The notes beneath the pieces are model-generated. The model was given only the letters and a program-made list of their open reading frames with translations. It did not search any database and was not told the DNA's origin. The position numbers were made by a program, and so were the translations under genes. From Hyphomicrobiales bacterium (GTDB taxonomy: Bacteria > Pseudomonadota > Alphaproteobacteria > Rhizobiales > Rhizobiaceae), in contig JAFKJW010000195.1 of the NCBI GenBank assembly GCA_017305925.1, forward strand, positions 38,510 to 93,222: a stretch of 54,713 nucleotides of DNA. The letters run 5' to 3'. Positions 25,504-34,114 of this stretch are shown here, one piece after another. The first letter of the stretch is position 1. Each line of letters begins with the position of its first letter.

Positions 25504-26821
25504 TTTCGAAGCCGCGCTCCATCTCCCAGGGGCTGACAATGCGCCGCGATGCCTGCAACTCATTCCGGGCATGGCAGAGAATATGCTGCTTTACCGCCGG
25601 GGTGAATGCCTCGGTGGCCAGGTCCGAGCCGGCGAAAGCGGCTATCGCCTCGCCGAGGTCGGCGGGTATGACGTTGGCGGCCGGTCCTGTGTCGCCGACC
25701 AAAGGCTCGGGAAGCGGTATCTCGTTTTGAACGCCCGCCAGCCCTGCCGCGATCAGCCCGGAATAGCAGATATAGGGGTTCACATCCGCGCCGGGCAGGC
25801 GCAGTTCGAAGCGGGTTCCGGAAGAACCCGTCAACAGCCGGATCATCGCGGCGCGGTTGTCGTAGCCCCAGCTGGAACGCAGCGGAGCATAGCTCCCCGG
25901 AACGAGACGGCGATACGAGTTGACGTAGGGCGCGTGCAGCAGCGTCAGCTCCGGGGTATAGGCCGCGAGCCCGGCAATGAAGTGCCGGCCGAACGTGGTC
26001 AGTTGTCCGCTGTCGTCGCCGATCAGATTTTGTCCGTGCGCATCATGCAGCGACAAATGGACATGCCCGCCAGAACCGGCGTCCTTTTCGAACGGCTTGG
26101 CCAGGAAGGTGACCGAACGGCCCAGCTTGTGCGCCACGCACTTCACGATGTGCTTGAAGACGATGTGATTGTCGGCCGATGCCATGGCGCGGTCCGGAGC
26201 CACGTTGATCTCGATCTGGCCGGTGCCGCCTTCGGCCTGAATCTGGTCGACCTCGATCCGCGATGCCGCAAGCGCGACCTGCACCTCCTCCACGAACGGC
26301 GCGAACAAGCTCGCCACCAGCAAGTCGTTGTCCCCGTGGCGATGGTAGAGGGGCTGCATCGCGGTGTAGCCGGTCTCGTGCAGCTCGGAAAACGGTTGCT
26401 TGAAGGCGTAGAATTCGAGCTCCGAGGCGAAGGTCGCCGTGATCTCCCCCGCCTCCAGGCGCGCGATCTGGCGCCGCAGGATCTCGCGCGGAGCTTCGGC
26501 GACGGGGCTCCCGTCGCTGTGGAGCGGGTCCGCGAGGACATGACGCGTTTCCGGCATCAGAGGCGAAACAAAAGCAGCGCTGGGATCCGGCCGGATCCGC
26601 CCGTTGGCGAACCCATGCGCCGCTCCTGCGACGGAAAATCCCGGCTGCGGCCGGTTTTCGATGTCGGTGACGAGATGAAAATTCGGCATCCCGACACCTG
26701 CCGCAACCATATCGGGCCATTCCGAGGCCGGCCGGATCTTTCCGACCAGACGGCCGCTCATGTCCGGTGTGCACACCGCGATGCTGTTTGCGGAAGCGTC
26801 GAATTCGGCAAAGGGTCTCAT
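25496..26821 (-). CDS. Glutamine synthetase-family protein, PuuA-like (gamma-glutamyl ligase)
   Basis: A 441-residue enzyme of the glutamine synthetase superfamily. Catalytic landmarks are present: ASELEFYAF (metal-binding Glu), GGTGQIEINVAP, the GGHVHLSL histidine, NSYRRLVPGSYAP and FELRLPGADVNPYICYS. Such short forms generally ligate glutamate to an amine (putrescine, ethanolamine, aniline and so on) rather than to ammonia. The divergent operon encodes a polyamine-type transporter and amidohydrolases, so it may gamma-glutamylate an amine imported or released by that pathway. The specific amine is unknown. Its stop overlaps the GntR start. Confidence 0.93.
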   Translation of the reverse strand: MRPFAEFDASANSIAVCTPDMSGRLVGKIRPASEWPDMVAAGVGMPNFHLVTDIENRPQPGFSVAGAAHGFANGRIRPDPSAAFVSPLMPETRHVLADPLHSDGSPVAEAPREILRRQIARLEAGEITATFASELEFYAFKQPFSELHETGYTAMQPLYHRHGDNDLLVASLFAPFVEEVQVALAASRIEVDQIQAEGGTGQIEINVAPDRAMASADNHIVFKHIVKCVAHKLGRSVTFLAKPFEKDAGSGGHVHLSLHDAHGQNLIGDDSGQLTTFGRHFIAGLAAYTPELTLLHAPYVNSYRRLVPGSYAPLRSSWGYDNRAAMIRLLTGSSGTRFELRLPGADVNPYICYSGLIAAGLAGVQNEIPLPEPLVGDTGPAANVIPADLGEAIAAFAGSDLATEAFTPAVKQHILCHARNELQASRRIVSPWEMERGFENA

Positions 26822-26973
26822 GGCTGGTCCTTGGTGTCGGGCACAGTTGCGCCGACAACGGAATCACCTTCCGCGGGCGTCTTGCGCGCTGAAGAATGCC
26901 GTGGGGTCATGTTCCGCGTCCTGGGGTCAGGTGCATCTGCTCTTCGGACCATTGTCTCCTCCTCGGCCACCAT
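26818..26973 (-). CDS. Possible 51-residue leader ORF overlapping the PuuA-like gene start
   Basis: On the minus strand an ATG at 26973 opens a frame of 51 codons (MVAEEETMVRRADAPDP at the start, DTKDQP at the end) whose TGA overlaps the ATG of the glutamine-synthetase-like gene in an ATGA junction. That junction is the type seen throughout the neighbouring operon. No family resemblance and only a poor ribosome binding site are visible, so chance is a real alternative. Confidence 0.28.
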   Translation of the reverse strand: MVAEEETMVRRADAPDPRTRNMTPRHSSARKTPAEGDSVVGATVPDTKDQP

Positions 26974-27352
26974 GCGCCCTGTCAGGTTTCGGTCGCCGCG
27001 CGGCTGAGCGACCCCTGGGACCGGCTGCGCACGGTGCGAATATCGCGCTCCTTCAACATGGCTTATAGCTTATCATAATACAATTCGTCGAGGAAATGGA
27101 GAGATGCCGATCTCCTGATCTGCTTCGGGCGCACCGACACTACATTTCCCTATCATGATGAACGTGGCCCAAAAAATTCCGCCTGCCTGCCGGGACGAGA
27201 CGGAATTTTGGCGCGATGCCGCTTCGGCAATCTTCCCTGATGAAGCGCTGGCGGATTTTGCATTATAAGGCTTGAACGTACAAAATTTGATGATAGCGTA
27301 GCCCGAGCACCAAGGTCGAGGCCTATGGGAAGATGGGCGCAGGGGCAAACCG
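26974..27352. other. Divergent control region between the GntR/PuuA genes and the ten-gene operon
   Basis: About 380 bp without a supported gene. It contains two AT-rich patches (27057-27085 and 27255-27300), likely the divergent promoters, and the perfect inverted repeat at 27173-27209. I could not fix -35/-10 elements with confidence. Confidence 0.5.
27173..27209. repeat. Perfect 9-bp inverted repeat in the divergent control region
   Basis: AAAATTCCG at 27173-27181 is repeated inverted as CGGAATTTT at 27201-27209, with a 19-bp spacer. The position between two divergently transcribed units suits a regulator site, possibly for the tandem-HTH GntR protein. A hairpin function cannot be excluded. 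Confidence 0.45.
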
Positions 27353-27856
27353 ATGGCCGGAAGCGAGATGTCGGGACGGGAGCGAACGAAGCGTCCGCAT
27401 CGGGGCGCCGGCGATCATCGTTTTCTTGGCTGGGCGCATTCCTCGCTGGTTGCCGACGACCTCGATCCGGCGATCTCCTTCTTCGAGCAAGCATTCGGTT
27501 TCGAGGTCACCTTCCGCGAGAACGGGATGACGAGGCAGATCGCCTCGATCACCGGAATCGAGGGGCTTTCCTGCGATCTCGTCCAATTGCGTCACCACGC
27601 GACGGCGCATCTGCTGGAACTCGTCGCCTTCCGTGTCCCGGGCGAGGCATCCATGTCGGCGAGCGCGCCTGTCCGGCCGGGCGGCGGACATCTCGCCTTC
27701 CTCGTCGGCAACCTCGACGACTGCCTGACGCATATTGAGCCCCTGGGCGGCAGGATGATCGGTGAGATCACGTCCTTCGAGGACTGCCTGGCGGCCTATG
27801 TGCGCGTTCCGGGAGGTGTCTATCTCGAACTCGAACAGCCCCTGAAACCGCAATGA
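27353..27856 (+). CDS. VOC (glyoxalase/bleomycin-resistance/dioxygenase) family protein
   Basis: A 167-residue single-chain VOC protein, first gene of the operon, with AGGGG upstream of ATG 27353. The core starts at about residue 25: WAHSSLVADDLDPAISFFEQ, then GGGHLAFLVGNLDDCLTHIE and a closing GVYLELEQP. The His, His and Glu metal ligands are in place. The family covers isomerases, lyases and dioxygenases acting on small oxo compounds; the reaction cannot be chosen. Its TGA overlaps the ATG of E1 alpha (ATGA). Confidence 0.9.
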   Translation: MAGSEMSGRERTKRPHRGAGDHRFLGWAHSSLVADDLDPAISFFEQAFGFEVTFRENGMTRQIASITGIEGLSCDLVQLRHHATAHLLELVAFRVPGEASMSASAPVRPGGGHLAFLVGNLDDCLTHIEPLGGRMIGEITSFEDCLAAYVRVPGGVYLELEQPLKPQ

Positions 27857-28818
27857 GAAACACGCCCCTCTACGACCACTACGTGCGCATGTGCCGCATG
27901 CGGGCTTTCGAGGAAGCCTGCATCGCGGGCGCCGCGCAGCGCGAGATCCATGGGGAACTGCACACCGGGATCGGCCAGGAGGCGGTCGCCTCGGGGCTTG
28001 CGGTGCATCTTCGCAGGGCCGATGCCCTGGTCTCCACGCATCGCAACCATCTGCACGGCCTCGCCAAGGGCGTGGACGAGGCGGCGTTGATGGCGGAGAT
28101 ATTCGAGAAGGAGACGGGCATCTGCCGGGGGCGCGGCGGACACATGCATCCGTTCGACCCTAGCACGAACTTCTCGGCCACCGGCATAGTCGGCGCTTCC
28201 CTGCCCGTCGCTCTGGGATACGCATATGCCTTTGCCATGGAGAAGCGGGACGATGTCGCCGTCGCCTTGACCGGGGACGGCGGCTCCAACAACGGATCGT
28301 TCCACGAAACGCTGAACATGGCCGCCGCGTGGCGCCTGCCGCTGCTGGTCGTCATCGAGAACAACGACTATGCGATCTCGGTGCCGGCTGCGGCGGTCAC
28401 CTCGCCGGTTTCGCTGGCTGACCGCGCGGCCGCCTACGGCGCTCGCGGCATGCAGGCGGACGGCAGGGACGTCGAGGCCGTCGACCGCGCCATGGGCGGG
28501 GCCTTCGACCACGTGCGCGGGGGGCAAGGGCCCTGCATCGTGGAGCTTGCCTGCCACCGGTTCCGCGGTCACTACGAGGGCGACGCGGACACCTACCGGC
28601 CGCGCGAAGAGCGCCAGCGCATGAAGCGCGAAGGCGATCCGATCCTGCTGGCGCGCGAGAGGCTGATCGCCGAGGGCGTCACAGCGCCGGAGCTCGACGC
28701 CGCGCAGAAGAGCGAGGCCGACGACATCGCCGGCATCCTCGCGGCGGTGCGCGGCGAGCGGCAGCCCGACGCCGCCGGCGCGCTCGACCATGTCTTCGTC
28801 CAGGAGGTTGCCCGATGA
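27853..28818 (+). CDS. Thiamine diphosphate-dependent dehydrogenase E1 component, alpha subunit
   Basis: A 321-residue alpha subunit of the pyruvate/acetoin/branched-chain dehydrogenase E1 family. The thiamine-diphosphate motif begins GDGGSNNGSFHE and ends VVIENN near 140-172. Substrate-site pieces such as HGELHTGIGQEAV and GRGGHMHPF are present. It pairs with the beta subunit encoded next, joined by an ATGA overlap, to decarboxylate a 2-oxo acid or cleave a ketol. Closest in style to AcoA-type proteins. No E2 or E3 gene is in the operon. Confidence 0.94.
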   Translation: MRNTPLYDHYVRMCRMRAFEEACIAGAAQREIHGELHTGIGQEAVASGLAVHLRRADALVSTHRNHLHGLAKGVDEAALMAEIFEKETGICRGRGGHMHPFDPSTNFSATGIVGASLPVALGYAYAFAMEKRDDVAVALTGDGGSNNGSFHETLNMAAAWRLPLLVVIENNDYAISVPAAAVTSPVSLADRAAAYGARGMQADGRDVEAVDRAMGGAFDHVRGGQGPCIVELACHRFRGHYEGDADTYRPREERQRMKREGDPILLARERLIAEGVTAPELDAAQKSEADDIAGILAAVRGERQPDAAGALDHVFVQEVAR

Positions 28819-29813
28819 GCGACGGCGTCACCGGCAAGACCACGGTCTCGGCGCTGCTGTCGCAGGCCCTTCGCGCCGAGATGGCGCGCGACGAGAAGGT
28901 CGTCGTCCTGGGAGAGGATGTCGGCCGGATGGGCGGGGTGTTCAACGTCACGCGCGGATTGCAGGACGAGTTCGGCGAATGGCGGGTGCGCGACACACCG
29001 ATCTCGGAAATGGGTTTCGTCGGCATGGGCGTCGGCCTCGCCATGGCCGGCTATCGGCCGATCGTCGAGATCATGTTCGCCGATTTCGTCGGCGTCTGCC
29101 TCGAGCAGATCGTCAACGCCATGGCAAAGATCCCGTATATGTCCGGCGGCCAGGTTCGGATGCCCTGCGTCGTCCGGACGGCCGGCGGAAGCATAGGCTC
29201 GGCCGCGCAGCATTCGCAGTGCCTCTGGGGCATGTTCGCGCACTGGCCGGGCCTGAAGGTCGTCGCGCCCTCATGCCCGGCGGACTATCACGGCCTGCTG
29301 CTGTCGGCGATCCGTTCCGACGATCCCGTCATCTTCATCGAGCACAAGAGCCAGTTGAACAGGCGCGCGGACCTCTTCCAGCGTCCCGATCCGGGCCGCA
29401 TCGGCGATCTCGTTCCGATCGGGCAGGCCGCCGTGGCCCGCAGCGGCCGCGACCTCACCATCGTTTCCATCAGCGCGGCGGTCGAATGGAGCCTTGCCGC
29501 CGCGGAGGTCCTGGCGACGAAGGGCATAGAGGCGGAGGTGGTGGATCTTCGCTCGCTGGTCCCGCTCGACACGGCGACGGTCGCCGCGTCCGCGACCAGA
29601 ACCGGGCGACTGCTGGTGGTCGATGAGGACTTTCAGAGCTTCGGAATGTCGGGAGAGGTCATAACGCGCTTGGTCGAGGCCGGGGTCGATGCGCAGTACC
29701 GTCGGCTCTGCATGCCGGACGTGCCCTTGCCCGCCGCGAAGACGCTGGAGACTGCGGTGATGCCCTCGGCGGAAAAGATCGTCGCGGCCGCGTCGGACAT
29801 GTGCGGGTTGTAG
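28815..29813 (+). CDS. Thiamine diphosphate-dependent dehydrogenase E1 component, beta subunit
   Basis: A 332-residue beta subunit. The N-terminal domain has VVVLGEDVGRMGGVFNVTRG and DTPISEMGFVGMGVGLAMAG, the beta-subunit signature with the thiamine-contacting Glu. The C-terminal transketolase-like domain has VVDLRSLVPLDTATV. Length is normal. With the alpha subunit it should form an alpha2-beta2 enzyme. The only interval longer than a few bases in the first part of the operon (40 bp) follows it. Confidence 0.94.
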   Translation: MSDGVTGKTTVSALLSQALRAEMARDEKVVVLGEDVGRMGGVFNVTRGLQDEFGEWRVRDTPISEMGFVGMGVGLAMAGYRPIVEIMFADFVGVCLEQIVNAMAKIPYMSGGQVRMPCVVRTAGGSIGSAAQHSQCLWGMFAHWPGLKVVAPSCPADYHGLLLSAIRSDDPVIFIEHKSQLNRRADLFQRPDPGRIGDLVPIGQAAVARSGRDLTIVSISAAVEWSLAAAEVLATKGIEAEVVDLRSLVPLDTATVAASATRTGRLLVVDEDFQSFGMSGEVITRLVEAGVDAQYRRLCMPDVPLPAAKTLETAVMPSAEKIVAAASDMCGL

Positions 29814-29853
29814 GGCCGATGCGCGGACAGCTTTCACGATCGGCGGTGCGCTG

Positions 29854-30588
29854 ATGGACAGCCAGCCGGCAATGCAGCTCCTGGTTGGCCGTCACGCCGT
29901 CGTCACGGGCGCGGCGGGGTCCATAGGCCGGGCGATCACCAGCGTATTCCGCCAGCACGGCGCGCAGGTGACGGCGCTGGACGTCAGGCCCGCGGACGGG
30001 ATCGTCCCGGCCGACGTCACGGACGAGGCGGCGCTGCGGGACGTCGTCGACGGCCTGGCCCAGCCGACCGACATCGTTCACGCTGCCGGCGCGATCCTCG
30101 TCGGCCCGCTGGAAAGGACGACGGTGGACGAGTTCCGCGCCGCAGTGGAGTCCAACCTGCTCAGCGCCTTCGTCGTCGGCCGCGTTGCAGCCGGCGCGCT
30201 GCGGTCCGGCGGCACGCTGACTTTCGTCTCCTCCCAGGCGGGCTTTCGCGGCGCCGCGAACTGGGGCGTCTATTGCGCGGTGAAGGCAGGCGTCCTGCGG
30301 CTTGCCGAGGCGTTCGCGCAGGAACTGGGGCCGCGCGGCATAAGGGTAAACACGGTCTGCCCCGGCACCGTCGAGACGCCGATGACGGATGTCGCGGTGC
30401 GATCGCTTTCCGACCTGGGCAAGGGTTCGGTCGAGGCGGTACATTCACGCTACCTTTCCCAGATTCCGCTGGGCCGCTATGCGGATCCGGCCGAGATCGG
30501 CGAGGTCTGCGCGTTTCTGGCATCGCGCATGGCGTCGTATCTCAGCGGGGCGTCCATCCCGATCGATGGCGGGGAGGTCTCGGCATGA
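29854..30588 (+). CDS. Short-chain dehydrogenase/reductase (SDR)
   Basis: A 244-residue classical SDR. The nucleotide-binding TGAAGSIG motif lies near 19-26, the active-site serine in VSSQAG and the YCAVK tyrosine-lysine pair near 145-150. Aspartate after the second strand (LDVRPAD) favours NAD. The C-terminal IPIDGGEVSA is typical. It oxidises or reduces a hydroxyl group on a pathway intermediate. Its stop overlaps the ABC ATPase start (ATGA). Confidence 0.93.
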   Translation: MDSQPAMQLLVGRHAVVTGAAGSIGRAITSVFRQHGAQVTALDVRPADGIVPADVTDEAALRDVVDGLAQPTDIVHAAGAILVGPLERTTVDEFRAAVESNLLSAFVVGRVAAGALRSGGTLTFVSSQAGFRGAANWGVYCAVKAGVLRLAEAFAQELGPRGIRVNTVCPGTVETPMTDVAVRSLSDLGKGSVEAVHSRYLSQIPLGRYADPAEIGEVCAFLASRMASYLSGASIPIDGGEVSA

Positions 30589-31706
30589 GACAGGCCGCCC
30601 GCGCCGAAAGGGAGCAGCCGTCCAGCGAACTGATCCTGGACGTGCGCAACGCCGTTCATCGCTACGGCAGCTACGTTGCCCTTCATGGCGTGTCCATCTC
30701 GGCCCGGCGCGGCGAGTTCCTCACCCTGCTCGGCCAGAGCGGATCGGGAAAGACCACGCTCCTGCGCATCATAGCCGGGCTGGAGATGCCGACCTCCATC
30801 GAGACGCTCGATATCGGCGGGCAGGACGTGCGGACAAAGCCCGCGGCGCAGCGCGACTGCTGCACGGTCTTTCAGGGCTACGCCCTGTTCCCGCACATGT
30901 CCGTTCTGGAGAACGTCGAGTTCGGGATGCGGGTACGCGGTGTCGCAGCCGGCGAGCGCAAGACGCGCGCCCTTGAAGCACTCGGCGTGGTGCGGCTGCA
31001 GGGCAAGGAAAACAGAAGGGTTCACCAGCTCTCGGGCGGGGAAAAGCAGCGCGTCGGGCTTGCGCGCGCGATCGTGACCCGTCCTTCCATTCTTCTCCTC
31101 GACGAGCCGCTCGGGGCGCTCGACGAGCGGCTGAGGATCGACATGCAGTCGGAACTGCTCACGCTGCAGAAGTCGCTGGGCATAACCTTTATCTACGTCA
31201 CCCACAGCCAGGACGAGGCGCTCACGATGAGCGATCGGGTCGCGCTGATGCGGGGCGGCCGCATCGAACAGCTCGGGGCGCCCTCGGACCTCTATGAAAA
31301 GCCGGTCAACCGCTTCGTCGCCGACTTCATGGGGTGCTCGAACCTCATTGCGGGACAGGTCTCGTCGCTTGAGGAGGACGGCCGCGTCGTTCTCGATGTT
31401 GAGGGCCATCGCTTTTCGGGCCGCTGGACGGGGCGGAAAGCGCCGGAGAAAGGCGCGCGCGCCCATATGGCGATACGCGCCGAGCGCATTTCCGCAAGCC
31501 CGGGCGGCGCGAACCAGGTGCCCGGCCGGCTCGAACGGGCCGTCTACAAGGGCGCACGGATAGAGGGGATGTTCGCGACCCCCATCGGCACGGTGGTGGC
31601 AAATCTCGGCGCTCCGTCGATCCCGCTCGGGACCGGCGTCGTGCTCAGGTGGGATTCCGAGCAGGCCGCGGTTGTCCCCGACGACGAAGCGAGGGCTGGA
31701 TCGTGA
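30585..31706 (+). CDS. ABC transporter ATP-binding protein, PotA type
   Basis: A 373-residue ATPase of the spermidine/putrescine/iron class. Walker A GQSGSGKTTLL is near 50-60, followed by Q-loop VFQGYALFPHMSV, signature LSGGEKQRVGLARAI and Walker B ILLLDEPLGALDE, with the switch His in VTHSQDEAL. A C-terminal TOBE domain (about 275-370) is present. It energises the permeases encoded at 34115-35802. It starts in an ATGA overlap with the SDR gene and ends in a GTGA overlap with the amidohydrolase gene. Confidence 0.95.
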   Translation: MRQAARAEREQPSSELILDVRNAVHRYGSYVALHGVSISARRGEFLTLLGQSGSGKTTLLRIIAGLEMPTSIETLDIGGQDVRTKPAAQRDCCTVFQGYALFPHMSVLENVEFGMRVRGVAAGERKTRALEALGVVRLQGKENRRVHQLSGGEKQRVGLARAIVTRPSILLLDEPLGALDERLRIDMQSELLTLQKSLGITFIYVTHSQDEALTMSDRVALMRGGRIEQLGAPSDLYEKPVNRFVADFMGCSNLIAGQVSSLEEDGRVVLDVEGHRFSGRWTGRKAPEKGARAHMAIRAERISASPGGANQVPGRLERAVYKGARIEGMFATPIGTVVANLGAPSIPLGTGVVLRWDSEQAAVVPDDEARAGS

Positions 31707-32941
31707 TCGACATTCGGATCAGCAACGCCCGCACCCCGAATGGCGACATCGTCTCGCTCGATATCGCCGGCGGGAAGATCGTCGAGCGTTCCGAGGCCCC
31801 GGCGCGCATGTCGATCGACGGTGCCGGCTGGATGGTTTCGCCGGGCTTCGTCGAGCCGCACTACCACCTGACCTCCTGCTTCGTCGAGCCGCTCGACCTG
31901 GAGGACGCCGCCTTCGAAACGCAGATCGATAAGCTCGGGCGGCGGAAGTCCGAATTCACCGTCGCGGACACCGTCGAGCGTGTATCGCGCGTCCTGTCGC
32001 TGATGGCAAAACGCGGGGTCGTGCATATCCGCTCCTATGCCGACGTCGACCAATATGCGGGAATGGTCTGCTACGAATCCCTCAAGGCGGCACGGGATCG
32101 CCACCGCGATCGGCTCGACCTCGACATCGTGGTTTTTCCCCAGCATGGCCTGGTGAGCGATCCGAAGGCGTTCGGCCTGGCTGTGGAGGCCTTGCAGGAC
32201 GGCGCCCGCTGGATCGGCACGAACCCCCAGCTCGAGCGCGAGCCGGAACGCATCCGCCAGGACATCCGTCTCGTCTACGATCTGGCGGAACGCTTCGGCG
32301 CACGCGCCGACTTCCATTGCGACGAGACCGACCGGCCCGACTCCCTGTGGCTGGAGGATGTCCTGCGCGAAGGCAAGGCGCGCGGTTTCCGCGGCCGGCT
32401 GACGGTCGCCCACTGCATGTCGCTGGGCAAGCAGCCGGAGGCGAAGCGCCACGAGCTCTACGGCCTCATGCGGGATCTGGACGTGACGGCGGCGATCAGC
32501 CCCCATGCCGGGCTTCTATACGGCGATGCCGGCGCGTTCCTGCCCGGGCGGGGCCTGGCGCCGGTCCGCGAAATGCTGGCCAACGGCGTGCGGGTCGCCA
32601 TCGCGCAGGAAGCCTTCGGCTCGATGTTCGCGCCATGGCTGATGTTGCCCGACCCGGTCTGGTCGGGGCAACTGATGGCCTATGCGACGAAGATGCTCGA
32701 CACGGACGGGCTCGCCGCGGTCTGGCGGATGATCTCGGAATCCGCGGCCCATCTCGTCGGGCGCACCGGACACGGGCTCGATGTCGGATGCCGGGCCGAT
32801 CTGGTTCTGGTCCGGGCAAGCTGTCCCGCCGAGGCGCTGACCACGCTTGTACCCGACCGAATGGTAATCCGCGACGGCCGCCTGACCGCTGCCTCGCGGC
32901 TGGACGAAACCCTTAAAACCCCAGAAAGGATAGAGCGATGA
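31703..32941 (+). CDS. Amidohydrolase-family protein, cytosine deaminase (CodA)-like, with an altered metal site
   Basis: A 412-residue protein starting at GTG 31703. It follows the CodA branch: SPGFVEPHYHLT (the HxH metal pair), FHCDET and VAHCMSLG, then the segment ending MFAPW that aligns with the FDPW of E. coli cytosine deaminase. In CodA the residues before this include the metal-binding Asp (HDDVFDPW); here it reads EAFGSMFAPW, so that Asp is missing. The enzyme may use another ligand, act on a different bond, or be non-catalytic. It is embedded by 4-bp overlaps between the ATPase and the binding protein. Confidence 0.9.
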   Translation: MIDIRISNARTPNGDIVSLDIAGGKIVERSEAPARMSIDGAGWMVSPGFVEPHYHLTSCFVEPLDLEDAAFETQIDKLGRRKSEFTVADTVERVSRVLSLMAKRGVVHIRSYADVDQYAGMVCYESLKAARDRHRDRLDLDIVVFPQHGLVSDPKAFGLAVEALQDGARWIGTNPQLEREPERIRQDIRLVYDLAERFGARADFHCDETDRPDSLWLEDVLREGKARGFRGRLTVAHCMSLGKQPEAKRHELYGLMRDLDVTAAISPHAGLLYGDAGAFLPGRGLAPVREMLANGVRVAIAQEAFGSMFAPWLMLPDPVWSGQLMAYATKMLDTDGLAAVWRMISESAAHLVGRTGHGLDVGCRADLVLVRASCPAEALTTLVPDRMVIRDGRLTAASRLDETLKTPERIER

Positions 32942-34101
32942 CTCCCAGCCTGAGGATGATCGCAGTGACTCGCAGAGGCGTGTTGCGCGGCGGCGCGGCC
33001 AGCGTGCTGCTCGCGCTGGGAGGCGTGAGGAACGGACTTGCGGCGGATGCCGCCATGCGCATCTACGGAACGTCCGCGCAGGGCCTGGAGGACTGGTCGG
33101 GCTTCAAGAAGGCGACGGCGCTCGACATGCAGTATTCCCCGACCAACGGCGATCCCGGCGTCGTGGTGCGCGAGATCATGACCAACGGCATCGGCGAGAG
33201 CTACGATCTCTTCCTTACCGAGGTCGGCATGCAGAAGGTGCTCGGCAAGGAATGGTTCCAGCCGCTCGACACCAGCCATCCCGAGCTGACGAACTGGTCG
33301 CGCGTCGCGCCTTCCTTCATCGAGCCGCTGAAGGTCGACGGCGTCCAGTACGGCTCTCCCAATGTGGGCGGCGCCGACAGCTTCGGCTACCGTCCCGAGG
33401 CGCTCGGCGTCACCGATCCCAAGGCGAAGCTGGGCTGGGATCTGGTGTTCGAAAGCGAAAAGACGCTCGGCCGCGTGGGGCTCTCCACCACGCTCGTCTA
33501 TTCCTTCCCTCTGATGGCGCAGTATGTCGCGAACAAGGGATATGCCAAGATCGCCGACGTGACGAACCTCTCGCCCGAGGAAGCCAAGGCAGTGGCGGAC
33601 TTCGGTATCTCCCGCAAGAAGGCCGGGCAGTTCCGCTCCTTTTTCGTCGGGTTCGACGAACAGGTCCAGCTCCTCTCCAGCGGCGAGGTGGACGTCCTCA
33701 ACTGCTGGTCGGATGCGGTGGGCGCGGCCAACGAGCAGGCGGGCAAGCCGATCGCCCAATATGCCTATGCCGACTACTACTTCAAATGGGGCAATGCGCT
33801 CTTCATCCCCAAGCAGGCCGCCGATCGCGGCAATATCGACGCGATCTACCGCACGATCAACTACTTCCTGGGCGGCGAGTACCTCGCCCAGATGGCGCGC
33901 AAGGGGCTCGTGGGACCCAACATGGACCTGGCCTCGGACTACGCCAAGGCGGCCGGCTGGTCGGCCGACGACGTGGCGAAGATCGAGACGGCCGCGCAGC
34001 TTGCCTCAGAGAAGTTCACGACAGAGCAGTTCACGTTCAACCCCGTGCCGGCGAACCTGTCGGTCATGGAAGAAGAGTGGCAGCGCTTCCTGAACGCGTG
34101 A
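32938..34101 (+). CDS. ABC transporter substrate-binding protein, PotD/spermidine-putrescine-like
   Basis: A 387-residue exported binding protein. The signal region contains TRRGVLRGGAASVLLALGG, a twin-arginine-like motif without the full consensus, with likely cleavage near residue 36 (LAADA). The mature part has SYDLFLTEVGMQKVL and GEVDVLNCWSDAVGAAN, typical of the polyamine-type family. The acidic pocket residues of PotD are not obvious, so the ligand may not be a true polyamine. It starts in an ATGA overlap with the amidohydrolase gene. Confidence 0.93.
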   Translation: MTPSLRMIAVTRRGVLRGGAASVLLALGGVRNGLAADAAMRIYGTSAQGLEDWSGFKKATALDMQYSPTNGDPGVVVREIMTNGIGESYDLFLTEVGMQKVLGKEWFQPLDTSHPELTNWSRVAPSFIEPLKVDGVQYGSPNVGGADSFGYRPEALGVTDPKAKLGWDLVFESEKTLGRVGLSTTLVYSFPLMAQYVANKGYAKIADVTNLSPEEAKAVADFGISRKKAGQFRSFFVGFDEQVQLLSSGEVDVLNCWSDAVGAANEQAGKPIAQYAYADYYFKWGNALFIPKQAADRGNIDAIYRTINYFLGGEYLAQMARKGLVGPNMDLASDYAKAAGWSADDVAKIETAAQLASEKFTTEQFTFNPVPANLSVMEEEWQRFLNA

Positions 34102-34114
34102 GGAACCGGCGGAC

